In this document: one piece after another, positions 34,063 through 42,967 of the stretch
How positions within the stretch are numbered: position 1 is the stretch's first letter
How the letters are laid out: every line of letters begins with the position of its first letter
NCBI GenBank assembly: GCA_913044215.1
Contig: CAJWOT010000003.1
Location: 1 to 48,123, forward strand
DNA: 48,123 nucleotides
Origin: an uncultured Rhodospirillaceae bacterium
Lineage (GTDB): Bacteria > Pseudomonadota > Alphaproteobacteria > UBA8366 > GCA-2717185
Direction: 5' to 3'
Made by a program: the position numbers and the translations under genes
Notes under the pieces: model-generated
The model's input: only the letters and a program-made list of their open reading frames with translations
Databases searched by the model: none
What the model was told of the DNA's origin: nothing

Positions 34063-34286
34063 GGAAAGCCCGATGGTGCGACAGATGTTCAGACAGAAAC
34101 TCTGCGTAGTTTACACGTTTCTGAATCAGGGCAATTGCCTTGCCGTAGCCGAACAACGCCAAAGACGAAATCTGATGCATGAACGCTTCTTGTTCGAAGA
34201 CTGTAGCCGCCATAGGGGCGGTTTCGCTCAAACTGGGCGACCTGCTATGACTCAAGCGCACACCAAATTGACAGGGAACCCGACAC

Positions 34287-35018
34287 ATGACCGACGATGC
34301 CGTCCTGCTCAACGAGAATGTCGACACGATCCGCCTGCTGACCCTCAACCGTCCGAAGGCGCTCAATGCGCTCAACTCGGAACTGGTCAACGCCATCGTC
34401 GACGCGGTCGACGCCGCGCATGCCGACGACGGTGTCTCGGCGATCGTCCTTGCCGGGAACGAGCGCTCCTTTTCCGCCGGCGCCGACCTGAAGGAGGCGC
34501 AGGCGCGGCACGGCGACGACGCACAGGCCGCACGGGCGCACGCGGACGCAGGCGGTCGGCTCTACCAGCTCGGCGAGCGGACCGACAAACCGGTGATCGC
34601 GGCGGTGCGCGGCTACGTGCTGGGCGGCGGCTGCAATTTGGCAATCGCGTGCGACCTGGTGGTCGCGGGCGAGAACGCGGTGCTTGGCTATCCGGAACTG
34701 AAACGCGGGCTGGCGGCGACCGCGGTGACGCCGGGTCTGGTCCACCGGATCGGCCCAAAAGTCGCCTTCGAGATGCTGGCGATTGCAGAGAACATCACCG
34801 CCCAGCGTGCCTATGAGCTCGGCATGATCAACAAGGTCGTGCCGGACGACGCGGTCATCGACGCCGCCCTGGACATGGCGCGTGCGCTCGCCGAATACGA
34901 TCTCGCCGCGGTGCGGACCACAAAGCGGGTGTTCCAGAAATCGACGGAACTCAGCCTGTCGCAATCGCTCGACGTAGCCCGCGAGGCGGCCCTGCTCAAC
35001 CGGGCGATGCGGGATTAA
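34287..35018 (+). CDS. Enoyl-CoA hydratase/isomerase (crotonase) family protein (243 residues)
   Basis: A crotonase-fold enzyme that acts on acyl-CoA thioesters. The oxyanion-hole motifs are SFSAGADLKEA and RGYVLGGGCNLAIACDLV. In true hydratases the second motif reads GGGCELA, supplying one catalytic Glu; here it is Asn. The other acid, in AVLGYPELKRGL, is kept. It may therefore be an isomerase, hydrolase or lyase of the same superfamily. The stop codons of this gene and prfB overlap on opposite strands (TTAA at 35015-35018). High GC at third positions matches the 28.6-32 kb genes. Confidence 0.88.
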   Translation: MTDDAVLLNENVDTIRLLTLNRPKALNALNSELVNAIVDAVDAAHADDGVSAIVLAGNERSFSAGADLKEAQARHGDDAQAARAHADAGGRLYQLGERTDKPVIAAVRGYVLGGGCNLAIACDLVVAGENAVLGYPELKRGLAATAVTPGLVHRIGPKVAFEMLAIAENITAQRAYELGMINKVVPDDAVIDAALDMARALAEYDLAAVRTTKRVFQKSTELSLSQSLDVAREAALLNRAMRD

Positions 35019-36137
35019 TCGCTCGTCTCTTCCCGCGTCCGGCCGGCGCGCGCCGCAAGCGCCGCTTCCAAGAACGGGTCGAGATCGCCGTCGAGCACGT
35101 TCTGGGCGTTGCTCGTCTCCTCATTGGTGCGCAGGTCCTTGACCATCTGGTAGGGGTGCAGCACGTAAGAGCGAATCTGGTGGCCCCAGCCGATATCCGA
35201 CTTCGCCTCATGTTCGGCCCGGGCTTCATCTTCACGGCGTTTCAGTTCGCGTTCGTATAGGCGCGCCTTCAGCATCTTCATCGCGCTGGCGCGGTTCTTG
35301 TGCTGCGAGCGGTCGTTCTGACACTGCACCACGATTCCGGTCGGCTCATGCGTGATCCGCACCGCGCTGTCGGTGCGGTTGACGTGCTGCCCGCCGGCGC
35401 CGGAGGCGCGGTAGGTGTCGATCCGTATATCCTTATCCTGGATATCGACTTCGATCGCGTCATCGACCACCGGATAGACGTCGATCGAGGCGAAGCTGGT
35501 ATGCCGCCGCGACGCGGAATCGTAGGGCGAGATCCGCACCAGCCGATGAACGCCGGCTTCCGTCTTCAGCCAGCCATAGGCGTTGTCGCCCAGGATACGC
35601 ACGGTCGCTGATTTTAGACCCGCCTCTTCGCCCTGAGACTCTTCCATCAATTCAACTTTGCAGCCATGCTGCTCCGCCCAGCGCGTATACATCCGCAACA
35701 GCATTTCGGCCCAGTCCTGGGATTCGGTGCCGCCCGCCCCCGCATGAACTTCCAGATAGCTGTCGTTGGCGTCGGCCTCGCCGGACAGCAGGCTTTCGAG
35801 TTCCTTCTTGGCGCTGATCTCCCGCAGGGCCAGCAGCGCGGCTTCCGCTTCAGCCAGCACGTCGCAATCGTCTTCGGCTTCCGCGAGCGCAATCATATCG
35901 GTCTGGTCGTTCAGTTCCTGCTCGATCGATTCGATGCCGGTGATCGCGCCTTCCAGGCGGTTGCGTTCCCGCATCACGGATTGCGCCGCGTCGGGATCAT
36001 TCCAGAAATCGGGGGCTTCGGTGAAGGCGTTCAGTTCTTCCAGACGCAGGCGGGCCGCGTCGAGGTCAAAGAGACCTCCTCAGCAGTTCCAATGACTGCT
36101 CGATTTCATCTGCCACGGCCTGGATTTCCGCCCGCAT
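35015..36137 (-). CDS. prfB: Peptide chain release factor 2, with programmed +1 frameshift (373 residues)
   Basis: RF2 releases peptides at UGA and UAA. A first frame from ATG 36137 encodes 23 residues (MRAEIQAVADEIEQSLELL...) and stops at TGA (36068-36066). Reading moves forward one base at CTT-TGA-C and continues for 350 residues to 35015. The specificity motif is not quoted here, but the hydrolysis motif GAGGQHVNRTDSAVRI contains GGQ and is clear. The track lists only the part from an internal ATG at 35977, which omits the N-terminal domain. It is the last gene of the amidase-PBP1A-prfB set and ends in the crotonase stop codon. Confidence 0.95.
36065..36080 (-). promoter_or_regulatory. prfB programmed frameshift site
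   Basis: On the minus strand an internal AGGAGG (36080-36075) is followed three bases later by CTTTGAC, with the in-frame TGA at 36068-36066. This is the standard arrangement: low RF2 stalls the ribosome at UGA, the ribosome-site-like sequence pulls it forward, and Leu-tRNA slips by one base. It makes RF2 synthesis self-limiting. Confidence 0.95.
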
Positions 36138-36209
36138 TACGCGTCCCCTTAAAAAGAATCTACGATCGCCATTTAGAAAATTCGCGCCGCGAACGCAAGC
36201 GGTTGCCGC

Positions 36210-38660
36210 TCAGTATTTACCCCCGACGGACGAGGTTCCCGTCAGAGAGAAGCCGTCCGACCCGTCGATCACCTTGCCGGCGCCGCCCGGCTCGCTGCCA
36301 GAACGGAACGCTTCCAGTATGACCTTCTTGTCACCCGGCCCCGCGGGACGGCTGGTGTCGGCATTGATCCGTACCAGACGCACGCCCGGCGGCACCCGGA
36401 ACGGAATGGCCGGTTTGCCTTGCAACGCACGGGCCATAAACGTCTTGAAGATGGGCGCGGAGACCGACGATCCCGTTTCCCGACGGCCAAGCGGCCGCGG
36501 GGTATCGAATCCCGCAAACACACCAACCGCGAGGTCAGGCGCGAAACCGACGAACCAGGTATCCATTTCCTTGTTGGTCGTGCCCGTCTTGCCCGCCAAC
36601 GGTTTGCCAACAGCGCGAATCCGCCGCCCTGTCCCGCGCTGAACGACACCCTTCAGCATCGAGACGATCTGGTACGAGCTGACCGGATCGGCAACGCGTT
36701 CGCGCAGGTCCGGCAGCCGAGGCGGCCTGGCACTGGATCGATTCGCCTTACGGCATTCGGCACAATCCCGCGCATCGTGACGGAAAATCGTCTTGCCGTT
36801 ACGGTCCTGTATCCGGTCGACGAAGGTGGGGGTGATCCGCTTGCCGCCGTTTACCAACATGCCGTAGGCGGTTGTCAGGCGCAGCAAAGTCGTCTCACCG
36901 GCCCCGAGCGCCATGGATAATTGCTGCGGCATATCCCGGGCGATATCGAAGCGCTGCGCGTAATCGGAAACCGTCTCCATGCCGATCGCGCGCGCAAGGC
37001 GCACCGTCATCAAGTTACGCGATTTCTCGATACCAAGCCGCATCGGACTGGGCCCGTAAAATTTCTTCGCGTAGTTGGCAGGCTTCCACTTGCCCAGGCC
37101 AGGTCCCTGATCGAGGACGAACGGCGCGTCCAGAATGCGTGTCGCCGGCGTATAGCCCTTCTCCAGCGCCGCCAGATAAACGAAGGGCTTGAAAGCCGAG
37201 CCAGGCTGCCGTGTGGCCTGGGTCGCCCGATTGAACTCACTCGACGAGAAATCGTATCCGCCGGACAGTGCCAACACCCGTCCGGTATGCGGGTCCAAGG
37301 CGACGATACCGCCTTGGATTTCCGGTATCTGCCGCAAGCCGTACTGGCGAATTTCGCCGATCATATGCGGCGGATCGTCCTTCGTCTCCGGTTCCGGCAG
37401 CGCCTCTACCATCACCACATCGCCCGGCTTAAGGACGTCGGAAGCTTTTCGGATCGCCGGACCACGCAATTGCTTCTCGCGCCATTCCCGCGCCCATTTC
37501 AGTTCGGATAGCGGAATCGCACCAAGCTCGCCCGTTTCTACCCCGAGTTCCGCCTTGCCTTTGGAAACTTGGAGAACAGCGGCCAGTTGCCAATTGCCGA
37601 TACCGCTTGGCTGTTTAACCTCACGAAGCCGGCCAAGCCAGCTATCGTCGACGGCGATGGTCGTCACCGGACCGCGCCAGCCATGCCGGCGGTCATAGGC
37701 GATCAGCCCGCTCCGCAAGGCGTCGTCGGCGATCGCCTGCAACCGCGGATCCAGCGTTGTGCGGACGGACAGCCCCCCTTCATACAAGCCGTCCTCGCCA
37801 TAGCGGTCGATCAGTTCACGGCGCACCTCTTCGACAAAAAAGTCGGCCACGACGAACTGGGTCGCGTCCCGCAAAACAACGGCCAAAGGCGCGTCGCGCG
37901 CGATCCGCGCGGTGTCCGGCTTGATAAAGCCTTCCTCCAGCATCCGGCCGACGACCCAATTACGCCGGTCCGTCGCCGCCTTTCGCTTGCGCAGCGGATG
38001 ATAGTTGTTCGGCGCCTTTGGCAGCGCGGCGAGATAGGCAACCTCCGCCGTCGTCAACTCATCCATCGATTTGTTGAAATAGTTCAGCGCCGCCGCGGCA
38101 ACCCCGTAAGACCCGTAGCCGAGATAGATCTCGTTCAAATAGAGCTCGAGAATCCGGTCTTTGGTCAGGGCGCGCTCGATACGAAAGGCGAGAATCGCTT
38201 CCTTTATCTTGCGTTCGATCGATACTTCGTTGGTGAGTAGAAAATTTTTCGCGACCTGTTGGGTAATGGTCGAGGCCCCGACCGGACGCCGCCCCTGCGC
38301 ATAGTTGGCGACGTTGGTCACCACGGCCCGGGCCAACGCGACGAAATCGACGCCGTAATGGCTGTAGAAATTCTGGTCCTCAGCCGCGATAAACGCTTGC
38401 TTCACACGCCGCGGCATCGCCGCGACCGGCACGAAAACACGTCGTTCCTTTGCGTATTCGGCGATCAACCGGCCGTCGCCCGCATGAAGACGCGTCACGG
38501 TCGGCGGCTCGTAATCGGCCAATTGCTTGTAGTCCGGTAGATCGCGGCCGTAATGCCACAAGCCGTAGATGCCGACGCCGACGGCCGCCAGCGCACCGAA
38601 GATACCGAGCACGAACAAAAACACGCAAAAGCGCAGGAAAAACCGCATCCGGCGTCCCAT
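36210..38660 (-). CDS. mrcA: Penicillin-binding protein 1A, bifunctional (about 816 residues)
   Basis: A class A PBP that polymerises and cross-links peptidoglycan. A short cytoplasmic start and one membrane segment (FLRFCVFLFVLGIFGALAAVGVGIYGLW) are followed by the glycosyltransferase domain (AAEDQNFYSHYGVDF, STITQQVAKNFLL, KEAILAFRIERALTK) and the transpeptidase with SxxK in GSAFKPFVYL, SxN in EKSRNLMTV, and KTGT in AGKTGTTNKEMD. Inside the transpeptidase is a CxxC (RDCAECRK). The ATG at 38660 is used; 38648 has a better ribosome site (GGGA) and is possible. It lies between the amidase and prfB genes. Confidence 0.94.
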   Translation of the reverse strand: MGRRMRFFLRFCVFLFVLGIFGALAAVGVGIYGLWHYGRDLPDYKQLADYEPPTVTRLHAGDGRLIAEYAKERRVFVPVAAMPRRVKQAFIAAEDQNFYSHYGVDFVALARAVVTNVANYAQGRRPVGASTITQQVAKNFLLTNEVSIERKIKEAILAFRIERALTKDRILELYLNEIYLGYGSYGVAAAALNYFNKSMDELTTAEVAYLAALPKAPNNYHPLRKRKAATDRRNWVVGRMLEEGFIKPDTARIARDAPLAVVLRDATQFVVADFFVEEVRRELIDRYGEDGLYEGGLSVRTTLDPRLQAIADDALRSGLIAYDRRHGWRGPVTTIAVDDSWLGRLREVKQPSGIGNWQLAAVLQVSKGKAELGVETGELGAIPLSELKWAREWREKQLRGPAIRKASDVLKPGDVVMVEALPEPETKDDPPHMIGEIRQYGLRQIPEIQGGIVALDPHTGRVLALSGGYDFSSSEFNRATQATRQPGSAFKPFVYLAALEKGYTPATRILDAPFVLDQGPGLGKWKPANYAKKFYGPSPMRLGIEKSRNLMTVRLARAIGMETVSDYAQRFDIARDMPQQLSMALGAGETTLLRLTTAYGMLVNGGKRITPTFVDRIQDRNGKTIFRHDARDCAECRKANRSSARPPRLPDLRERVADPVSSYQIVSMLKGVVQRGTGRRIRAVGKPLAGKTGTTNKEMDTWFVGFAPDLAVGVFAGFDTPRPLGRRETGSSVSAPIFKTFMARALQGKPAIPFRVPPGVRLVRINADTSRPAGPGDKKVILEAFRSGSEPGGAGKVIDGSDGFSLTGTSSVGGKY

Positions 38661-38756
38661 CACTGCAAAACCCGCTAGGGGTATACCGTCCTGTTGTTAA
38701 CGAAGAAATATGGCGAAGTTATGTTTTTTGCCACAAATGGCCCGCGCCGCCGTGCG

Positions 38757-39980
38757 TTATGACCGATTGTTCAGTTCCTTGCGGGCGAAATAGCGGTCCG
38801 CAGCCCGCAGCAGCGCCTGCCCGATCCCCTTGCGATATCGCGGGCTTTTGAGGTTTTTCTCGTCCGTACGGTTCGACAGATAGCCAAGTTCGATCAGGGC
38901 GGAGGGCACGTTTGGCGACTTCAATACGGCGAACCCGGCATATCGATGCGACGTGCGCAGGAGCTTGATTTTCTTTTTCAGCTCGCCCACCAGCATCTTC
39001 GCCAAATGCCAGGATTCGCGGTTGGTGTCGTTCTGCGCCAGATCGATCAACACCCGGGAGACCTCCGACGCGTATCCGGTCAGGTCGGCGCCGGCGATAA
39101 TGTCCGATTTGTTCTCCTTGTTGGCGAGATCTTCCGCTTCCTTATCGGACGCCTTGTCCGACAATGTGTAGATCGATCCGCCGCGAATCTTGCGGCTGCC
39201 GATCGAATCCGCGTGCAGCGAGATGAACATTTCCGCCTTGTTGTTGTGCGCGATCTCAAACCTGTCCCTGAGGCGCACATAGACATCGCGCGTGCGCGTC
39301 AGCACGACACGGTAGCGGCCGCTCGCTTCAAGGACCTTTTTCGCCGCTTTCGCGACCGCGAGCGTGATGTGCTTTTCGTAGCTTCCCGTTACGCCGACAG
39401 TGCCGGGATCGACCCCGCCATGCCCGGGGTCCAAGACGATTACGCGCCGCCGGTCTCCGCTGCGCTTAGGCTTCGGTTTCGGCGTTGCGCCGCTTACGCT
39501 GGCGGGACGCTTCTGTTTGGTCCAATTCTTCGATTGGGCACTCCGGGCGCCCGCAAAAAATGCGTCGCGGGTGACGGGGTTCAAGTCCACCACGAAGCGC
39601 CGTGGCTTGCTCCCCTTTGGCGGCAAGATGAAATGCTTGGTCACCATTGCCGGTGCTTTTACGTCCACCACGACTCGGCTGTTCCCCGGTTGAAACAGGC
39701 CGAACCGGAATCGTGACACGAGACCGGCAGCGGTCCGCATCCGGGCTTCTGAAACCCGCCAGGAAACTTCGGGAAAATCGATAACGATGCGGAACGGATC
39801 GGCAAGGGTGAAGATCTTGTACGGAACGGCGCGGTCCATTTCGAACACAAGACGGGTCGATTCCGGATGCACGCCGACCCGGGCGCCGGAAATCACCGGT
39901 AGCCGCTCGGCCATGGCCGGTGCCGCGGCCCAAACGGTCGCCACCAGCAGGTAGAGTGCTACAAAGTGCCTGATGCGCAT
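38757..39980 (-). CDS. amiC: N-acetylmuramoyl-L-alanine amidase, AmiC type (407 residues)
   Basis: A periplasmic zinc amidase that splits peptidoglycan at division. From the ATG at 39980 the protein has a signal peptide (RHFVALYLLVATVWAAAPAMAE), an AMIN domain (about residues 30-140) that recruits it to the septum, a basic linker, and an amidase_3 domain with VIVLDPGHGGVDPGTVG, EMFISLHADS and SALIELGYLSNRTDEKNL. The zinc His and Glu residues are in those motifs. The track start at 40007 adds nine residues and is not excluded. It is divergent from rne. Confidence 0.92.
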   Translation of the reverse strand: MRIRHFVALYLLVATVWAAAPAMAERLPVISGARVGVHPESTRLVFEMDRAVPYKIFTLADPFRIVIDFPEVSWRVSEARMRTAAGLVSRFRFGLFQPGNSRVVVDVKAPAMVTKHFILPPKGSKPRRFVVDLNPVTRDAFFAGARSAQSKNWTKQKRPASVSGATPKPKPKRSGDRRRVIVLDPGHGGVDPGTVGVTGSYEKHITLAVAKAAKKVLEASGRYRVVLTRTRDVYVRLRDRFEIAHNNKAEMFISLHADSIGSRKIRGGSIYTLSDKASDKEAEDLANKENKSDIIAGADLTGYASEVSRVLIDLAQNDTNRESWHLAKMLVGELKKKIKLLRTSHRYAGFAVLKSPNVPSALIELGYLSNRTDEKNLKSPRYRKGIGQALLRAADRYFARKELNNRS

Positions 39981-40007
39981 CGGCCTGTGCCGCCAGATAT
40001 TGGGCAT

Positions 40008-40506
40008 ATCGTTGTGTTAACTACTAGATATATCTTACCGGCGCTTCGCCATTCAATCGAAATCCATATCACAGGCTTTTCATCAAATTGCATAGAAACC
40101 ATTTGTGGAATTGTTTCAAGCGCCCTATTTTAACTTCGCGCGATTGACTGCGCTCATGTTGAACGGTCGTTACGCACTGCTTCAGCGCTGTCGTTGGTCG
40201 TTTGAAGTCCCGGCCTGTTTCCTACTGGCTTCCATATGGTGCGAAACGGGCTTGCGTTTAAGAGCACTCGACTTCCGGCAATATTAAGCGTGGTCTTATT
40301 TTTGGTTTAGCGCGAAGTCTTTTCCGGAGTGGATCGTCTCCAGTCCGGAAATTGGTGGGCGCCGAGTTCCCGCCCTGTCCTGGTGTTATTGCTTTAATGC
40401 CGTTCGACAGGTCGTAGGTGGCGACGCCGGCTTCGCCGTAATGGCGGCACGATGCAGCGAATCCTGATCGCGCGTTTTGTCTCGCATCAGCCGCCGGAGA
40501 GTTAAC
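40008..40506 (+). promoter_or_regulatory. Divergent region and long rne leader
   Basis: About 500 bases without a convincing gene. The rne side has GGAGAG before the ATG at 40507. A stable hairpin lies at 40323-40351 (TTCCGGA and TCCGGAA, with GGA and TCC pairing inside), and a few weaker stems are nearby. RNase E messages in other bacteria are autoregulated by structured leaders that RNase E binds; the size and folding here fit that idea. Promoters for rne and the amidase operon must lie here, but I cannot pin them. Confidence 0.5.
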
Positions 40507-42957
40507 ATGTCAAAAAGAATGCTTATCGACGCCACCCATGCGGAAGAAACCAGGGTGGTGGTCGTCGACGGCAACCGGCTCGAAGATTTCGACTACGAGT
40601 CAGCCACAAAAAAACAACTCAAAGGCAATGTCTACCTGGCGAAAATCACCCGGGTAGAGCCCTCGCTGCAAGCCGCTTTCGTCGAATATGGCGGCAATCG
40701 GCACGGGTTCCTGTCGTTCAACGAAATTCATCCGGACTACTATCAGATCCCCGTCGCCGATCGGGAGAAGCTGGTCGCGGACGAGGCCGACAGCGAAGAC
40801 GATGAAGCCGGTGAAGAAGGCGACAGCGTCGAAGAGGTTGGCGGCGACGAAGTCGAAGAAGAGGTTGAGCGGCGACGCCGGCCGTCCTATCGCGGCTACA
40901 AGATCCAGGAAGTCATCAAGCGCCGGCAAATCGTGCTGGTGCAGATCGTCAAGGAAGAGCGCGGCAACAAAGGCGCGGCGCTGACGACCTATCTGTCGCT
41001 GGCGGGCCGGTACTGCGTCCTGATGCCGAACACCAACCGCGGCGGCGGAATCAGCCGGAAAATTTCCAACCCCAAGGACCGGAAACGGCTCAAGACGGTG
41101 CTCGACGGTCTGAACATCCCGGAAGGGATCGCGGTCATCGTGCGCACCGCCGGCGCCGAACGGTCAAAGGCGGAGATCAAGCGCGATTACGACTATCTCA
41201 TGAAACAATGGGATCAGATCCGCGAACTGACGCTCGCCTCCACGGCACCCGCCCTGATCAACGAGGAAGCCAATCTGATCAAACGGTCGATCCGGGACCT
41301 TTACTCGAAAAACATCGAACAGATCCTGGTCGAAGGCGATACGGGATACCGGCTGGCCAAGGATTTCATGAAAACGCTGATCCCGAGCCACGCGGTGCGG
41401 GTGAAACCCTACAAGGATGGCGGCATCCCGATTTTTCATCGCTATCAGGTGGAAAACCAGATCGACGCCATCCACAACCAGACGGTCCAGTTGAAGTCCG
41501 GCGGCTATATCGTCCTCGATTCGACGGAAGCCCTGGTTGCGATCGACGTGAATTCCGGCCGGTCGACCCGCGAACGGAATATCGAAGAGACAGCGCTGAA
41601 GACCAATGTCGAGGCGGCGGAGGAAATCGCCCGGCAACTGCGGCTGCGCGATCTCGCAGGCCTGATCGTCATCGACTTTATCGACATGGAACACTCGCGC
41701 AACATCCACGCGGTGGAGCGCAAGCTGAAGGAATCGCTTAAGGCAGACCGTGCCCGGATCCAGGTTGGGCGGATCAGTCATTTCGGCCTGTTGGAAATGT
41801 CTCGCCAGCGGCTTCGGCCGAGCCTGGCGGAAGTGTCCAGCAATGTTTGCCCGACCTGTGGCGGGGCCGGCCATGTCCGGTCGATCGAGTCGACCGCGCT
41901 GCATGTCCTGCGGGCGATCGAGGAAGAGGGCATTCGCAAACGCTCCGCGCAGATCACGGTGCACGTACCGACCGCGGTCGCCTTGTACGTCCTGAACCAA
42001 AAGCGGGTGACCCTTGCCGAGATCGAGTCGCGATACGATCTGACCGTTTCGATCGAAACCGACGACAGCCTCATTCCGCCCGAGTACCGGCTCGACCGGA
42101 CGCGGGGGACGGATCAGTCCGATGCGGAGGCGCCCGAGAGCAACGCCACGGCGGATGACGGCGAGCAGGCGGAAGGCGGCAGACGGAAACGCCGGTCGCG
42201 GCGGCGGCGCTCGAAACGGCGTGATGACGAAACGGTCGAAACGACCGAGACGACCGAGGAGCAAGTCGAAAAGTCCGAGTCGGATGCTGGCGAGGACGCC
42301 GCCGACACATCGGAAGCGGAAACCAGCGATACCGAGGGTGAGCCGAGGAAACGCCGGCGTCGGGGACGACGCGGCGGACGTCGCAGATCCCGGAAGCCGG
42401 AGAGCACGGAAGAAACCGTTACCGCAAGCGAAGACGCGGAAACCGACGGCGCGGTAGCGCTGGAAGCGGACACGTCAGCGGAAACGGCAACCGATGCCGA
42501 AACCGAACAAACCGCGGAAGATGGCGAAGCGCCGCAAACAGATGCGGAAGCGGAACCCGAGGAAAAGAAGAAACCGCGTCGCAGGCGGTCCAAGAAGGCG
42601 GAGACGTCCGGCGAGGAATCCAGCGAAGACGCCAAACCCAAACGCCGTCGCGCACCGCGCAGGAAAGCTAAAACGGACGATGCTGCGGAAGCGGATAGCG
42701 AAGCGCAGCCGGAGGCAGCCGCTGCTGATGAGGCACCTACAGCCGAAGAACCGGTTGCGAGCAACGATGCAGCGCCGGAACCGGAAGTGACCGAAGAGAC
42801 ATCGCCAGAACCGGTTGTGGCTGAAACGCCGGCAGCGGAGCCAACCGAACCGTCTCCGGAACCTGAGCCCGTGCCGATGGCCGCCAGCGCGCCGGAAACC
42901 GAGCCCGAGCCGGATAAACCGAAACGCGGCGGCTGGTGGCAGAAAATTATGCGCTAA
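40507..42957 (+). CDS. rne: Ribonuclease E/G (816 residues)
   Basis: RNase E cuts AU-rich single-stranded RNA and organises the RNA degradosome. The catalytic half begins MSKRMLIDATHAEETRVVVV with an S1 domain that is interrupted by an acidic insertion (DEADSEDDEAGEEGDSVEE...). LVAIDVNSGRSTRERNIEETAL and VIDFIDM carry the Mg-binding Asp residues, and the Zn-link Cys pair is in VCPTCGGAGHVR. Residues about 535 to the end are low-complexity: basic Arg/Lys blocks alternating with acidic Glu/Ala runs, ending GGWWQKIMR. The start at 40507 is supported by GGAGAG. It has its own long leader and is divergent from the amidase operon. Confidence 0.95.
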   Translation: MSKRMLIDATHAEETRVVVVDGNRLEDFDYESATKKQLKGNVYLAKITRVEPSLQAAFVEYGGNRHGFLSFNEIHPDYYQIPVADREKLVADEADSEDDEAGEEGDSVEEVGGDEVEEEVERRRRPSYRGYKIQEVIKRRQIVLVQIVKEERGNKGAALTTYLSLAGRYCVLMPNTNRGGGISRKISNPKDRKRLKTVLDGLNIPEGIAVIVRTAGAERSKAEIKRDYDYLMKQWDQIRELTLASTAPALINEEANLIKRSIRDLYSKNIEQILVEGDTGYRLAKDFMKTLIPSHAVRVKPYKDGGIPIFHRYQVENQIDAIHNQTVQLKSGGYIVLDSTEALVAIDVNSGRSTRERNIEETALKTNVEAAEEIARQLRLRDLAGLIVIDFIDMEHSRNIHAVERKLKESLKADRARIQVGRISHFGLLEMSRQRLRPSLAEVSSNVCPTCGGAGHVRSIESTALHVLRAIEEEGIRKRSAQITVHVPTAVALYVLNQKRVTLAEIESRYDLTVSIETDDSLIPPEYRLDRTRGTDQSDAEAPESNATADDGEQAEGGRRKRRSRRRRSKRRDDETVETTETTEEQVEKSESDAGEDAADTSEAETSDTEGEPRKRRRRGRRGGRRRSRKPESTEETVTASEDAETDGAVALEADTSAETATDAETEQTAEDGEAPQTDAEAEPEEKKKPRRRRSKKAETSGEESSEDAKPKRRRAPRRKAKTDDAAEADSEAQPEAAAADEAPTAEEPVASNDAAPEPEVTEETSPEPVVAETPAAEPTEPSPEPEPVPMAASAPETEPEPDKPKRGGWWQKIMR

Positions 42958-42967
42958 CCGGCGGGCC

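Noticed and set aside
34063-34286. Small gene between the monooxygenase and crotonase genes
   Set aside because: Frames here overlap both neighbours, have no ribosome site and no recognisable content; I treat it as a divergent promoter region.
36066-36137. Broken prfB (frameshift mutation)
   Set aside because: The stop is in the conserved CTTTGAC context with an upstream AGGAGG, which is the normal programmed site.
40105-40287. 60-codon ORF in the rne leader
   Set aside because: No ribosome site and no recognisable sequence; more likely chance within an untranslated leader.
42114-42764. 216-codon Ser/Ala-rich minus-strand ORF
   Set aside because: Antisense of the low-complexity RNase E tail; its Ser richness follows from Glu/Arg codons on the other strand.
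42160-42900. Possible tandem DNA repeat in the rne 3' half
   Set aside because: The pattern is amino-acid composition (Arg and Glu/Ala runs), not a repeated DNA unit with constant period.
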